From Candidatus Helarchaeota archaeon (GTDB taxonomy: Archaea > Asgardarchaeota > Lokiarchaeia > Helarchaeales > HEL-GB-A), in assembly GCA_013375455.1 (NCBI GenBank), contig JABXJT010000067.1, positions 1 to 26,067 on the forward strand: a stretch of 26,067 nt of DNA. Reading direction: 5' to 3'. Below are positions 17,025-24,980 of the stretch, piece after piece. A program made the position numbers and the translations under genes. The notes beneath the pieces are model-generated. The model was not told where the DNA came from and did no database searches. It saw nothing but the letters and a program-made list of their open reading frames with translations. Position 1 is the first letter of the stretch, and the number at the start of each line of letters is the position of its first letter.

Positions 17025-17121
17025 GTCCATACTCTACAATCTTAGGCATCTTGAAGTTCCTCAAATGGAGGGGTTTTAATTTCTCGGAAGTTAATTATTA
17101 ATGTAATATGTTTAAGTTAAT

Positions 17122-17934
17122 TCAAGTCACATTTACGCAATCCGAAATGCTATCGATGGTTTTTTCCAAGAAGTGCTCATCTGTAAGGGTGAGCTCAATG
17201 GCTTTTTGGGGACATTTTTCCACACACCGACCACAACCACGGCAGACATTCCCGATAACCGCCTTCTTCTCAATGATTTGTATTGCATTTACAAAACAGA
17301 TGTCCACGCACGTGCCACACCCCACGCAGCTGTCCGTTACTCTCACTTCAACACCCGGGAGTTTCTTATAATTTTTCGCGATTTGAGGGGCCATGTAAGG
17401 TATCATACCAGAAATACAGCAGCAAGGGCAACAATTACAGATAGTTAATAATTTATTGTCAGGACCCACTCCAAGCCATAATGAATCACCTTTTACTCGC
17501 CCAATAAAGTGGACTAATCCGGCATCACGGCTTTTCTTCATGTGGTCTAAGGCTTCTTCCTTTGTAGCTCTTCGTCCAATTTTCGGATTTATGCCCATCG
17601 CCGCTTCTCCAAGGAAGAGACATCCCAACTCTATAGGGTAATCCTTACATTTATTTGAAGAACGGCAGATGCAAAAATTCATTATCCAATGGAAATTGGC
17701 TCGTTCAACAAAAGATTCCGCAACCCGGGAGGGTAAAATGATGTCTCCTTGGGGCGTTACCGATTCATTAACATGGATTATATGATCTTTCGGAAGGCAA
17801 TACAAGTTATCTCCTGAAAAGATTGATTTTTCAATTACATCTCCGATTACCGGTAAGTTAGTAACCCAGGCAGCGATTTTTTTTTGCTTGTAGAGTAGTT
17901 TCAAAAGCCTTACGACCCAGATAGGGCGACCCAT
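17122..17934 (-). CDS. Cysteine-rich protein with two [4Fe-4S] ferredoxin modules
   Basis: 270 residues, no signal peptide. The C-terminal part is a bacterial-type dicluster ferredoxin domain: C203-x2-C206-x2-C209-x3-C213 and C231-x2-C234-x2-C237-x3-C241-P. The N-terminal ~190 residues carry extra cysteines: FCICRSSNKC with C88, C90, C96 and a further C105, and the dense CNCCPCCC at 166-173, which could hold another metal cluster. Residues 60-80 (GDIILPSRVAESFVERANFHWIMNFCICR) look like the start of an N-terminal Fe-S reductase-like region that I cannot name. The protein probably passes electrons to an unidentified oxidoreductase. A possible small ORF precedes it on the same strand. It is convergent with the antiporter-like gene. 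Confidence 0.75.
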   Translation of the reverse strand: MGRPIWVVRLLKLLYKQKKIAAWVTNLPVIGDVIEKSIFSGDNLYCLPKDHIIHVNESVTPQGDIILPSRVAESFVERANFHWIMNFCICRSSNKCKDYPIELGCLFLGEAAMGINPKIGRRATKEEALDHMKKSRDAGLVHFIGRVKGDSLWLGVGPDNKLLTICNCCPCCCISGMIPYMAPQIAKNYKKLPGVEVRVTDSCVGCGTCVDICFVNAIQIIEKKAVIGNVCRGCGRCVEKCPQKAIELTLTDEHFLEKTIDSISDCVNVT

Positions 17935-17967
17935 TCAATCAACTCTCTGATATTTTCAAATTATTGA

Positions 17968-18165
17968 CTATTGCTTATCTTTCTTCTCTAGATATTTCAT
18001 ACACATTTTTAAAGTATTTTCAAGAGCACAGCGAATGTTTCGATCATTCCATTCAGTCCCATAGTCATCGCAAGGTCTGTATTTTTTGTTGATGATGAAG
18101 ATATCGTCTCTATTCATATGATAATAATATAGATAATGTGGATAGTACAGGGCGTTCTTTCGCAC
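17968..18165 (-). CDS. Possible small hypothetical protein
   Basis: A 65-codon frame from GTG 18165, or 49 codons from ATG 18118, ending 33 bases before the ferredoxin-like gene on the same strand. The C-terminal part (DDYGTEWNDRNIRCALENTLKMCMKYLEKKDK) is hydrophilic and could form a helix, with three cysteines in total (CDD, RCA, MCM). No ribosome binding site is evident at either start, and no family is recognised. The position upstream of a ferredoxin gene and the protein-like composition are the only arguments for it. Confidence 0.25.
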   Translation of the reverse strand: MRKNALYYPHYLYYYHMNRDDIFIINKKYRPCDDYGTEWNDRNIRCALENTLKMCMKYLEKKDKQ

Positions 18166-18170
18166 CCTGT
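18147..18170. other. Short inverted repeat
   Basis: ACAGGG and CCCTGT are separated by 12 bases (CGTTCTTTCGCA), giving a 6-bp stem. It lies upstream of the ferredoxin-region genes and of the divergent heparinase-like gene. It could be an operator or a weak RNA hairpin, and may equally be chance. Confidence 0.3.
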
Positions 18171-18266
18171 TATTTATATCAAATTCATATTGAATATTTT
18201 AATTGAAAATAAATTTTTAAGAATTTAATGTTTTTCAATAACTAATTAATGCTTGAAATGAGACAT

Positions 18267-20744
18267 ATGAAACGATCTCATCTACTGCGTACAGTATTAC
18301 TGCTCTCCGCAATTTCATTTGTGGCAATTTATCCTTTATTACCACTAGATAATTCTGTCTCAAATGATTTATTTTTCCTTTTAAGGGGAGATGACCCGGC
18401 TTTACAAGAAATGAAAGATGCTGCCGCGCAGGGTAACTTAACAGGGGCAAAAATTTTATTACATAAATATTTTGTAAATCGGTCACTTGAACCATATTCA
18501 AAAGTTTCAAGCAATAATGTAATCCAAGAGATGCAGAGTGCAGATTTAAGCATTCGAAGAATATTTACGGTTGTTCAAACGACTCGTGCCATGTATAATT
18601 GTTCCGAGTCAGGACTCATCACAGTGAATGGACGAGTCATTTATGATACGAATTGGCATAGAAATCCCTATCCCCACGACGATGAATGGATTTGGCAATT
18701 AAGCCGGTGGGGATGGTTAAGGGATCTTGCAAGGAGTTATCTCGGCAATATTGCAATTGGAAATATATCTACAGCAGAATACTATGCCGAAAATTTGGTC
18801 GATACTGTTACAGACTTCATCCAAAAAGAACCTGTTGGCACGATGTATAGTTGGCGGACGATCGATTCAGCCATTCGCATTGCTAGTGCAATCGGGGCGG
18901 TTGACGCCATTAAAAACAGTAGTGCTTTTACCCCGGAGTTTTGCTTCATTTTCCTGCGTTTCTTGGTTGATCATGGGCGGTACCTCGCAGATTTTCACAA
19001 AGTTCAATTTAACTGGGCGTTTATTGAAAGCGGAGCAATGATTGAGCTGTCTTCCTATCTTCCAGAAATAACTGAAATAGACTCTTGGCAAAATATTGCA
19101 TGGAATCAATTTGAAAGGGCAGTTGACAACACGTTCTATCCTGACGGGGGGAGTAAAGAGCAGGCGATTAATTATCATCGCGTAGCAACTGGTAGATTAG
19201 CTAATGCTATCAAGGTTGCACAACAATTCGAACATATCACGGCGCCAACTAATCTACAAAATGAACTTGCTAGGATGTACGTATATATTCTGCATAATAC
19301 CCTGCCAGATTATTATTCGAATTCCTTTGGAGATAGCGGAGTGAATTATCACAGATCCCATCTTGGCTCGGCATCTCAGCTCTGCGACCATCCCGAATTA
19401 GATTATTTTGATGCGAATGGAAATCCAATTCCAGGAAACACGCCACCGCGACTTAACGTAATATTTCCCGATTCTGGAATATATATTTCACGCAGCAGGT
19501 GGAATGATTCAGATGCATTATATTCATTTTTCGATGGGGGGCCTTTTGGAGAATTTTATCATGCACATTTTGATTTCGGGAGCATCCAAATTGCAGCTTT
19601 CGATCGGCGCTTAATTGTCGATCCAGGACGAAGTTCCTATACTATGGATGAAATGAGTAGATATACGCTATCATCTTATAGACATAATGTTGTCTTGATT
19701 GATGATCAAACTCAAGGAGCAATTGATCCGAGCTCGTCCTCTTGGGCAGCTGGATATTTGGGATCTTGTGCAAGGGCAGCCCATGATGATTATGGGGCAA
19801 AGTTAGAACGCGAATTTCTCTTCGCAAACTTCCGAAACAATCTCACGCAGGATGCCAATTTGACCATTCCTTCAAGTTCAGATGATGTCGGGCGTTATTG
19901 GGTCGTTTCTGACTTTTGGGCAGGGAGCGGTTCTCATGATATTGCTGTACAATGGCAGATGCCAAAATATCGACCTATTTTCGTCGATAATGCTTCAATA
20001 GAAATTAATCAATCTCAATTTACCAATTACATCCGCTGCGTGAAAACAAATTTTGGTTATGGAAACATGGGCATCTATGGATTTGGTCCGTGGTCTGAGA
20101 TGCTAAACATTTCTGGCGGAAATTCCGCAACATATGGGCAACCTTATGGATGGTATACCAATAAGTCTAATTATTTCGTAGAAGGAGTTACTTTACGATA
20201 TTTAGGCAGTATTAACGGTCCGTCCAATTGGTTCACTGTTCTATATCCAGCACCATACGATCCTAATATTACAATAACTACACCACCCTTTCAATATGGA
20301 GGACAAAATTACTCTAGCGGAGGATTAGGAAATGCTCCTGGAAATATATTATACATCCAACATTCTAATGGAAGTGAACTACATATTTCGCTTTCTGAAC
20401 CGACCTCAAGCGGTAAAAACGTCGAACTTAACTTGAATGGCTATAAAATTAACTTTAAAGGGCGGCAAATAACCATTCATTTCAATCTCACCAACAATAT
20501 CACCCAAATTTTTACACAATATTTAACTGAACTGATGATCGATGATGAAGCTTTATTATCACTTACATCGAGCACGTTGAATGTTCATGCGAATAACACG
20601 TTAAACGCTCTTACATGTGGATTAGAACCGCTCGGAAATGTCAATGCGGTCTATATTGGCGCAAAATTACTCCCCTCTCAGAATTATACCATAGAAAATA
20701 GTGCAATCAATCTAGGGACAACCATCTTAGGAGGTGGTTTCTGA
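18267..20744 (+). CDS. Exported heparinase II/III-family polysaccharide lyase
   Basis: About 825 residues from ATG 18267. In-frame ATGs at 18249 and 18258 add six or three codons, but MKRSHLLRTVLLLSAISFVAIY reads as a clean signal peptide or anchor from 18267. The middle is an alpha/alpha toroid: HDDEWIWQLSRWGWLRDLARSY, MYSWRTIDSAIRI, FNWAFIESGAMIEL and FYPDGGSKEQAINYHRVA. The C-terminal heparinase II/III-like beta-sandwich has the hallmark EFYHAHFDFGSIQIAAFDRRLIVDPG and SSYRHNVVLID. Conserved Tyr and His (NYHR, YHAHFD) are candidates for the beta-elimination chemistry on uronic-acid polysaccharides. Many N-x-S/T sequons suggest extracellular N-glycosylation. Its stop overlaps the next gene's ATG. 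Substrate (alginate, heparin-like or self-made polymer) is unknown, and a role in scavenging or cell-surface remodelling is inference. Confidence 0.85.
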   Translation: MKRSHLLRTVLLLSAISFVAIYPLLPLDNSVSNDLFFLLRGDDPALQEMKDAAAQGNLTGAKILLHKYFVNRSLEPYSKVSSNNVIQEMQSADLSIRRIFTVVQTTRAMYNCSESGLITVNGRVIYDTNWHRNPYPHDDEWIWQLSRWGWLRDLARSYLGNIAIGNISTAEYYAENLVDTVTDFIQKEPVGTMYSWRTIDSAIRIASAIGAVDAIKNSSAFTPEFCFIFLRFLVDHGRYLADFHKVQFNWAFIESGAMIELSSYLPEITEIDSWQNIAWNQFERAVDNTFYPDGGSKEQAINYHRVATGRLANAIKVAQQFEHITAPTNLQNELARMYVYILHNTLPDYYSNSFGDSGVNYHRSHLGSASQLCDHPELDYFDANGNPIPGNTPPRLNVIFPDSGIYISRSRWNDSDALYSFFDGGPFGEFYHAHFDFGSIQIAAFDRRLIVDPGRSSYTMDEMSRYTLSSYRHNVVLIDDQTQGAIDPSSSSWAAGYLGSCARAAHDDYGAKLEREFLFANFRNNLTQDANLTIPSSSDDVGRYWVVSDFWAGSGSHDIAVQWQMPKYRPIFVDNASIEINQSQFTNYIRCVKTNFGYGNMGIYGFGPWSEMLNISGGNSATYGQPYGWYTNKSNYFVEGVTLRYLGSINGPSNWFTVLYPAPYDPNITITTPPFQYGGQNYSSGGLGNAPGNILYIQHSNGSELHISLSEPTSSGKNVELNLNGYKINFKGRQITIHFNLTNNITQIFTQYLTELMIDDEALLSLTSSTLNVHANNTLNALTCGLEPLGNVNAVYIGAKLLPSQNYTIENSAINLGTTILGGGF

Positions 20745-21532
20745 TGAATAACGAGAGTTATAATAAATATAGTTTTTTAATTGATTGGTTGATTCATCCG
20801 AACCGCTTCTTTACAAAGCTGAATCAATATTTCGTTAAACTACCCGGAATAAAGAAGACGGCACTTTTCTTGCTGAGCTTTTTGATTCCTTTAGTGGTTG
20901 GACTAGAGTTATACCTGATTTGGACACAATTTGCCATTAGTGTAATCTCAGAACGCATCGTACCAACCGAGTTAGTCTTCGTAATTCTCTTGGGGGGCGT
21001 CCTGATCCTTTCACAGATGCTTTTAATCTTGCTACCAGGCCACGGGTTCAAAAGGCGGATTAATAAAACCATCCACCAGCAGACAATGAAACTTAGTAAA
21101 AATAATAATTCAGAAAAGGATTCACCGAAACGGGAAGTATACGAGGTAAAAATTTTCAGCAGATTATACCTCATAAGAAACAATTTATATTTTACTCCTG
21201 CAGCAGTTGTTTTGCTTGCGATGAGCATCACTAATATATCTAGAACATGGAATATTTATCTTTTAGGGACTTACTTAACAGTTACATTCTGGATACTTTT
21301 ACTTTGGACTGGTTATTTTGCATTTACATCCCTATATTCCGTTGGAGTTGAACATCCACAGATACTGAAACCGAAAATAACGAAAAAGCAGCTCGCGTTT
21401 AAAGGTGCGATCCTCTTGGGCATATATATTGGTTTTGTTGTAGGATTAACGGTTGTTTTTAATTGGTGGATTGGTGCAGAGGGAATGCCATTATGGTATA
21501 AAATAGCCATGTTTCTCCTACATGGAAATTAA
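20744..21532 (+). CDS. Multi-pass membrane protein of unknown function
   Basis: 262 residues starting inside the stop codon of the lyase gene (TGATG, one-base overlap), so the two are translationally coupled. About five hydrophobic segments are visible: AALFLLSFLIPLVVGLEL-like near 40-60, LVFVILLGGVLILSQMLLILL near 78-98, FTPAAVVLLAMSI, YLLGTYLTVTFWILLLWTGYF, and GAILLGIYIGFVVGLTVVF. A hydrophilic loop (RRINKTIHQQ...NNNSEKDSPKREVY) separates the first two from the rest. The arrangement recalls Yip1-type five-span membrane proteins, but I see no diagnostic motif and do not assign it. Coupling to an exported lyase suggests a membrane partner for it, such as an anchor, or a role in product uptake or polymer handling. 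That is inference only. Confidence 0.7.
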   Translation: MNNESYNKYSFLIDWLIHPNRFFTKLNQYFVKLPGIKKTALFLLSFLIPLVVGLELYLIWTQFAISVISERIVPTELVFVILLGGVLILSQMLLILLPGHGFKRRINKTIHQQTMKLSKNNNSEKDSPKREVYEVKIFSRLYLIRNNLYFTPAAVVLLAMSITNISRTWNIYLLGTYLTVTFWILLLWTGYFAFTSLYSVGVEHPQILKPKITKKQLAFKGAILLGIYIGFVVGLTVVFNWWIGAEGMPLWYKIAMFLLHGN

Positions 21533-21726
21533 TTACCTAGAGATTCAAATTGAACCGCTTTCAATTGTGAAAGATAATCTGGTGCCACTCGAACTTCAGC
21601 AGCTCAATTCTTTTAATAAAAAAATACTTTCACATAAATCACCTAAATTACATAAAAATTAATTTTTAATCTCAATTTTTTCTGAAAAGACTTGGTGATT
21701 CCTACCCACAAAAAGGAAAAAATGGA

Positions 21727-22314
21727 TTGGAATCCGTATTTGATATGACACAATTGCTTGTATTTGTGATTTTGAGTGCTATTTCATTAGCTGCTATGAT
21801 TTATTTATTAATTGAGCAGTCCGATGTTGTAGATATGCCATTGGTGCCGTTCTTCTTGACTACCTGCATGTTCGGCGTCATTGGTGCGATAATGACCTTG
21901 AGTGCTATTGAATTAACCTACATTTTAATAACTGCGACGTCAGTGAGTATTGGAATATTCCTCGTCGCTTACTATGGGTTCAAATCAATAATTACTAAAC
22001 CTGATGATCCAGCACGATTCGTTGGTAAAAAGGCAATTGTTGAAATTAACGTGGATTATAATTCGACTGGTCGAATTAAAACTCTGGACGTCGAACATCC
22101 CGTGGAGTTCCCAGCTAAAGCAAATCGAGCAATTCCTAAACATCAAGAAGTCATTATTGAGCGTTTCTCTGGATCTGTTGCCTTCGTCATTCCAGTACCT
22201 AACAGAATGCATGTGAATTCAGGTCACTTAATTCAATGTAAGCGATGTAAATCCTCTATTGAAATTAACATTGATTTCTGTCCTTATTGTGGGGAAAAAA
22301 ATGAGAGTTTATAA
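21727..22314 (+). CDS. NfeD-like membrane protein with C-terminal zinc ribbon
   Basis: 195 residues. The N-terminal ~85 residues hold two or three transmembrane segments (LLVFVILSAISLAAMIYLLI, FFLTTCMFGVIGAIMTL, YILITATSVSIGIFLVAYYG). Residues ~97-158 are an OB-fold of the NfeD C-terminal type, starting FVGKKAIVEINVDYNSTGRI, like NfeD 'lvGk.G.v...l.P.G.v'. The extra tail IQCKRCKSSIEINIDFCPYCGEK has Cys171, 174, 185 and 188 as a zinc ribbon. NfeD proteins are membrane partners of flotillin-family proteins, and the flotillin gene follows 24 bases later. The TTG at 21727 is supported by AAGGA nine bases upstream; ATG 21745 is the alternative. Classical NfeD lacks a zinc ribbon, so the tail is a notable addition. 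Confidence 0.75.
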   Translation: MESVFDMTQLLVFVILSAISLAAMIYLLIEQSDVVDMPLVPFFLTTCMFGVIGAIMTLSAIELTYILITATSVSIGIFLVAYYGFKSIITKPDDPARFVGKKAIVEINVDYNSTGRIKTLDVEHPVEFPAKANRAIPKHQEVIIERFSGSVAFVIPVPNRMHVNSGHLIQCKRCKSSIEINIDFCPYCGEKNESL

Positions 22315-22326
22315 TGAATAAATTTA

Positions 22327-22333
22327 GGGAGGT
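22327..22333 (+). promoter_or_regulatory. Strong Shine-Dalgarno for the flotillin-like gene
   Basis: GGGAGGT lies five bases before ATG 22339 and fixes that start. It is among the strongest ribosome binding sites in the window. Confidence 0.75.
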
Positions 22334-22338
22334 TTAAG

Positions 22339-23556
22339 ATGCTATTGGATGTATCTGGTTTAACTATCGTAATAGTGTTAATTGTTATCGCAGTACTAGC
22401 AGCACTCATCGTCGTCTGGGTTTTTCTATCTAGAATAGTTGTGGTCCCACCTTCAGAATTTCACGTCGTCGTTTCAAAAGATAAGCAGAAAGTCTATGAT
22501 GGAAAGGGACGGTACTTTTATTTCTCCACGTTCAACCGCCGGATTGTTATCCCGAAACGAGTGCTTGACATTGAAGTCAGTCAGATACGGCTTCATGATA
22601 AGCATAATCTACCTTTCCAGCTTGAAATTTCCTGTAAAATTCAAGTTAGAGACCCCAGCAAGGCAGCTGAATCTTTAGGCATGATCGATGAAAGACATCT
22701 CAAAACCATCACAGAAGATACTGTTATGTCAGCTTCGAGATCAATCTGCATGCAAATGGAAATATTGACAATTATGAGGGAGCGAGAAGAAGTTGAAAGT
22801 GCTATTTACAAAGAAATAGTCGATAGTATGATGAAGTTAGGACTAGAGCCAGTTATTTTCGATATTAAAAACATTTCAGATACAAAAGGCAGCACGGTAA
22901 TTAATGACTTTGAACGAGTGAAATCGGCTGAACTGAGAAAAGAAGCAAGAATAGCTGAAAGCATTCACCATAGCGAAGCTGAAATTATGGAGAGTGAACG
23001 CCATAAATTGTCACAAGTTAAACGTGAAGGGGATTTGATGGAGGAGGAAAAGGCAAAAGTCCAACGCGAAATGACGGTCACTGAGAAATCAAGAGAATTA
23101 GTCACCAAAAGGATGGCGGTCAAACGAGAACAAATCACAAAGACTGCTGAGATTGAAAAACAAAAGTTGTTGCTTAAAGCTGAAGCTGACGCTGAGTCTA
23201 TAAGAGTACGGGCTCAAGCAGAAGCTGAAGCAATCGAATTGAAAGCTCAGGCAGAAGCTACCGGAATTCGTGAGAAAGCCAAAGCGCTTGAAGAATATCA
23301 AAAAGCAGGAGAAAAAGGTTTGAAGGTCAAATCGCTGGAAATTCTCTCCAATGCTATGGTAAAAAGTTCGGAGAACATTGCTACTGCTTTAGAAAAAAAT
23401 AGCAAGATAATAATGTTGGGCGGTGGAAATGGACAAAATGGTGCCGGCAATGCCCTATTCAACCTTGTACCGATGTTTTCGCTTCTTACTGAAAAAGGTA
23501 TGCTATCATTACTTCCTGAAGAGCTACGACCCGTAAAAAAAGCAGAAATCCACTAA
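22339..23556 (+). CDS. Flotillin-like SPFH/band-7 protein
   Basis: 405 residues. An N-terminal transmembrane segment (about 9-32, TIVIVLIVIAVLAALIVVWVF) is followed by VVVPPSEFHVVVSKDKQKVYDGKGRYFYF, the start of an SPFH domain of about 170 residues. A long coiled coil then runs to about residue 335, first with mixed Glu/Lys/Arg heptads. It ends in the flotillin hallmark of Ala-Glu repeats (KAEADAESIRVRAQAEAEA, IELKAQAEATGI). The tail includes a glycine-rich GGGNGQNGAGN stretch. Flotillins oligomerise on membranes and organise microdomains. The preceding NfeD-like gene is a known partner type, so the two are very likely an operon. Downstream, a T-rich tract probably ends the transcript. Confidence 0.9.
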   Translation: MLLDVSGLTIVIVLIVIAVLAALIVVWVFLSRIVVVPPSEFHVVVSKDKQKVYDGKGRYFYFSTFNRRIVIPKRVLDIEVSQIRLHDKHNLPFQLEISCKIQVRDPSKAAESLGMIDERHLKTITEDTVMSASRSICMQMEILTIMREREEVESAIYKEIVDSMMKLGLEPVIFDIKNISDTKGSTVINDFERVKSAELRKEARIAESIHHSEAEIMESERHKLSQVKREGDLMEEEKAKVQREMTVTEKSRELVTKRMAVKREQITKTAEIEKQKLLLKAEADAESIRVRAQAEAEAIELKAQAEATGIREKAKALEEYQKAGEKGLKVKSLEILSNAMVKSSENIATALEKNSKIIMLGGGNGQNGAGNALFNLVPMFSLLTEKGMLSLLPEELRPVKKAEIH

Positions 23557-23568
23557 TAAAAAACCTTA

Positions 23569-23582
23569 TTTTCTTTTTTTTT
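23569..23582 (+). terminator. T-rich transcription terminator after the flotillin-like gene
   Basis: TTTTCTTTTTTTTT, beginning 13 bases after the TAA, has the oligo-T character of archaeal intrinsic terminators. It sits between convergent genes. No hairpin is needed or obvious. Confidence 0.5.
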
Positions 23583-23613
23583 AATTAAAACTAATTAAAA
23601 ACTATTCAATTAT

Positions 23614-24738
23614 TTACTTTCGATAAATTCCATATTTATATGCGGAGTCAATTATGGCCTTAATATTTTCAAAAGGTGCATCGAAAGCGACTTCGCAACC
23701 GCTACTTAAAATGAAACCTCCCCCTTCCCCAACTGTTTCTATTAACTTTTTGCACTCCTGTTCGATTTGTTGTGGCGTGCCTAATCGTTGTAGGGTAGAA
23801 CTAACATTTCCCATGATGGAAAAATTGGACCCACAGATTTCTTTTGCCTTCTGGATGTCCGTATTTTCTAGTTGGAGCGTTATTTGGCCCTTTTTATGAG
23901 GTAAGAATTCATTGAAGAGCTCCAGCATTGGTGTCCAGTCAGTATCGAAATGAAGGTTTATTTGAAATCCATCTTGAACGAGATAATCGACCATTGTTTT
24001 CAGGCTTGGGAAATAAAACTCTGTAGACATCTTCGGTGAGATGAATGTGGCTGAGCCACGCACGCCTCCGAGAAAAACACGTTTATGCCCTTTTACCTCG
24101 CTGTACATGAATTCGGCAATTGCAGCCAATCCCGGTGCTAGAAAATCCGCGACTTCAGCAACTTTATCTGGAATTTTTCGTAAATCTATGAAAAAGTTTC
24201 GTAAACCTCGAAATTGTGAAAGAAGATCAAAGGGGGTCACCGTGGTAGCAGAGATGAAAGTATGTACTTGGCGTTCCCGAATCCAATATTTGATTTCTTT
24301 TTTCATCTTTGAGGTAGTCGTGAATACTTCATTAAAATCGAAATCCTGAGGGCGTTTCAACCATGGAACCACGCCTTCGTTGAGAATCTGATCATAGCCT
24401 TCCGGTCCCATTAGAGGATGCTCGCGCAATTGGGGCGGGCTGTTTGGAAGAAATTCCCAATCGAAAAAAAGGCGAGAATGTTGGGTTATAAACGGTGAGT
24501 TATACATCAGTCCAACCCCAGGAATGAAGGTAATCATATCCAATCCTTTATATAATTCGAATACGTCCCGCGCTGCTTTCTGAGCGACTGGAAAATTGAA
24601 TAAAAACTCTTTTATAGGGATTTTCGCTACATGGGCGGCATGGCAAGCGATCATTGGCGCAACTGGAACGCGATCTGGTTCTTTAATTGCTAAAGCTGTT
24701 TCGACGCGCTCTAACGAATTCATGGCAGCTTCATTCAT
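23614..24738 (-). CDS. Uroporphyrinogen decarboxylase-family (MtaA/CmuA-like) methyltransferase-like protein
   Basis: About 374 residues, a full-length TIM barrel of the UROD superfamily. It shows NSLERVETALAIKEPDRVPVAP (the usual family opening), GLDMITFIPG, FLGGVRGSATFISPKM, LHFDTDWTPMLELFNEFLPHKKGQ, IMGNVSSTLQRLGTPQQIEQECKKLIETVG and GGFILSSGCEVAFDAPFENIKAIIDSA. The GGFILSSGCE.....P.EN segment fits corrinoid or coenzyme-M methyltransferase relatives (MtaA, CmuA), where the cysteine or nearby residues bind zinc, better than HemE of heme synthesis. A histidine-rich CHAAHVAKI near the N terminus replaces the RQAGR motif of HemE. ATG 24738 lies six bases after AGAGGG, whereas ATG 24744 directly abuts it, so 24738 is preferred. 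It overlaps a 51-aa ORF upstream. Methyl donor and corrinoid partner are unknown. Confidence 0.85.
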   Translation of the reverse strand: MNEAAMNSLERVETALAIKEPDRVPVAPMIACHAAHVAKIPIKEFLFNFPVAQKAARDVFELYKGLDMITFIPGVGLMYNSPFITQHSRLFFDWEFLPNSPPQLREHPLMGPEGYDQILNEGVVPWLKRPQDFDFNEVFTTTSKMKKEIKYWIRERQVHTFISATTVTPFDLLSQFRGLRNFFIDLRKIPDKVAEVADFLAPGLAAIAEFMYSEVKGHKRVFLGGVRGSATFISPKMSTEFYFPSLKTMVDYLVQDGFQINLHFDTDWTPMLELFNEFLPHKKGQITLQLENTDIQKAKEICGSNFSIMGNVSSTLQRLGTPQQIEQECKKLIETVGEGGGFILSSGCEVAFDAPFENIKAIIDSAYKYGIYRK

Positions 24739-24886
24739 CAGCATCCCTCTTAATTAAGCGCGTTTGAATTACAGGGGCCTCCTGAATCGATTTTAAAAAC
24801 TTCTCCAGAGAGAAAGTTTCTTCATTTTTACCATAGTACAACTTGCCAATGTCTTGCATCATCCTCTGCTTGTCAATCTTTCCCAT
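24731..24886 (-). CDS. Small 51-aa protein overlapping the UROD-like gene
   Basis: A 51-codon frame from ATG 24886 to TGA 24733-24731, starting MGKIDKQRMMQDIGKLYYGK and ending KRDADE. It is preceded by GGTAGGT a few bases before the ATG. Its last codons overlap the first codons of the UROD-like gene by eight bases in another frame, a layout typical of translational coupling. It is hydrophilic, probably helical, and rich in Lys/Glu/Gln. I recognise no family. It could be a small partner of the methyltransferase or a leader peptide. Confidence 0.5.
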   Translation of the reverse strand: MGKIDKQRMMQDIGKLYYGKNEETFSLEKFLKSIQEAPVIQTRLIKRDADE

Positions 24887-24969
24887 AAGACCTACCAACT
24901 AGATTTTAATAAGTTACAAAATGAGTTTAATTACATACTAAAAAAGCATTCTGAATGCCGTATTTAAAC

Positions 24970-24978
24970 GAGGTGATC
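24970..24978 (+). promoter_or_regulatory. Perfect Shine-Dalgarno for the cyclophilin-like gene
   Basis: GAGGTGATC is complementary to the GATCACCTC anti-Shine-Dalgarno at the end of archaeal 16S rRNA. It lies two bases before ATG 24981, closer than usual if the whole motif pairs, but the GAGGT core sits at normal spacing. Confidence 0.75.
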
Positions 24979-24980
24979 GC

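Noticed and set aside
17059..17071. CCTC-AAATG-GAGG hairpin after the antiporter-like gene as a terminator
   Set aside because: Only a 4-bp stem followed by a weak T run; not distinguishable from chance.
17108..17448. Plus-strand frames opposite the ferredoxin-like gene
   Set aside because: They are antisense of the cysteine-rich motifs (His/Thr/Pro-rich products) and have no independent support.
21558..21573. CTTTCA-ATTG-TGAAAG inverted repeat after the membrane-protein gene
   Set aside because: A 6-bp AT-rich stem without a T tract; too weak to call an operator or terminator.
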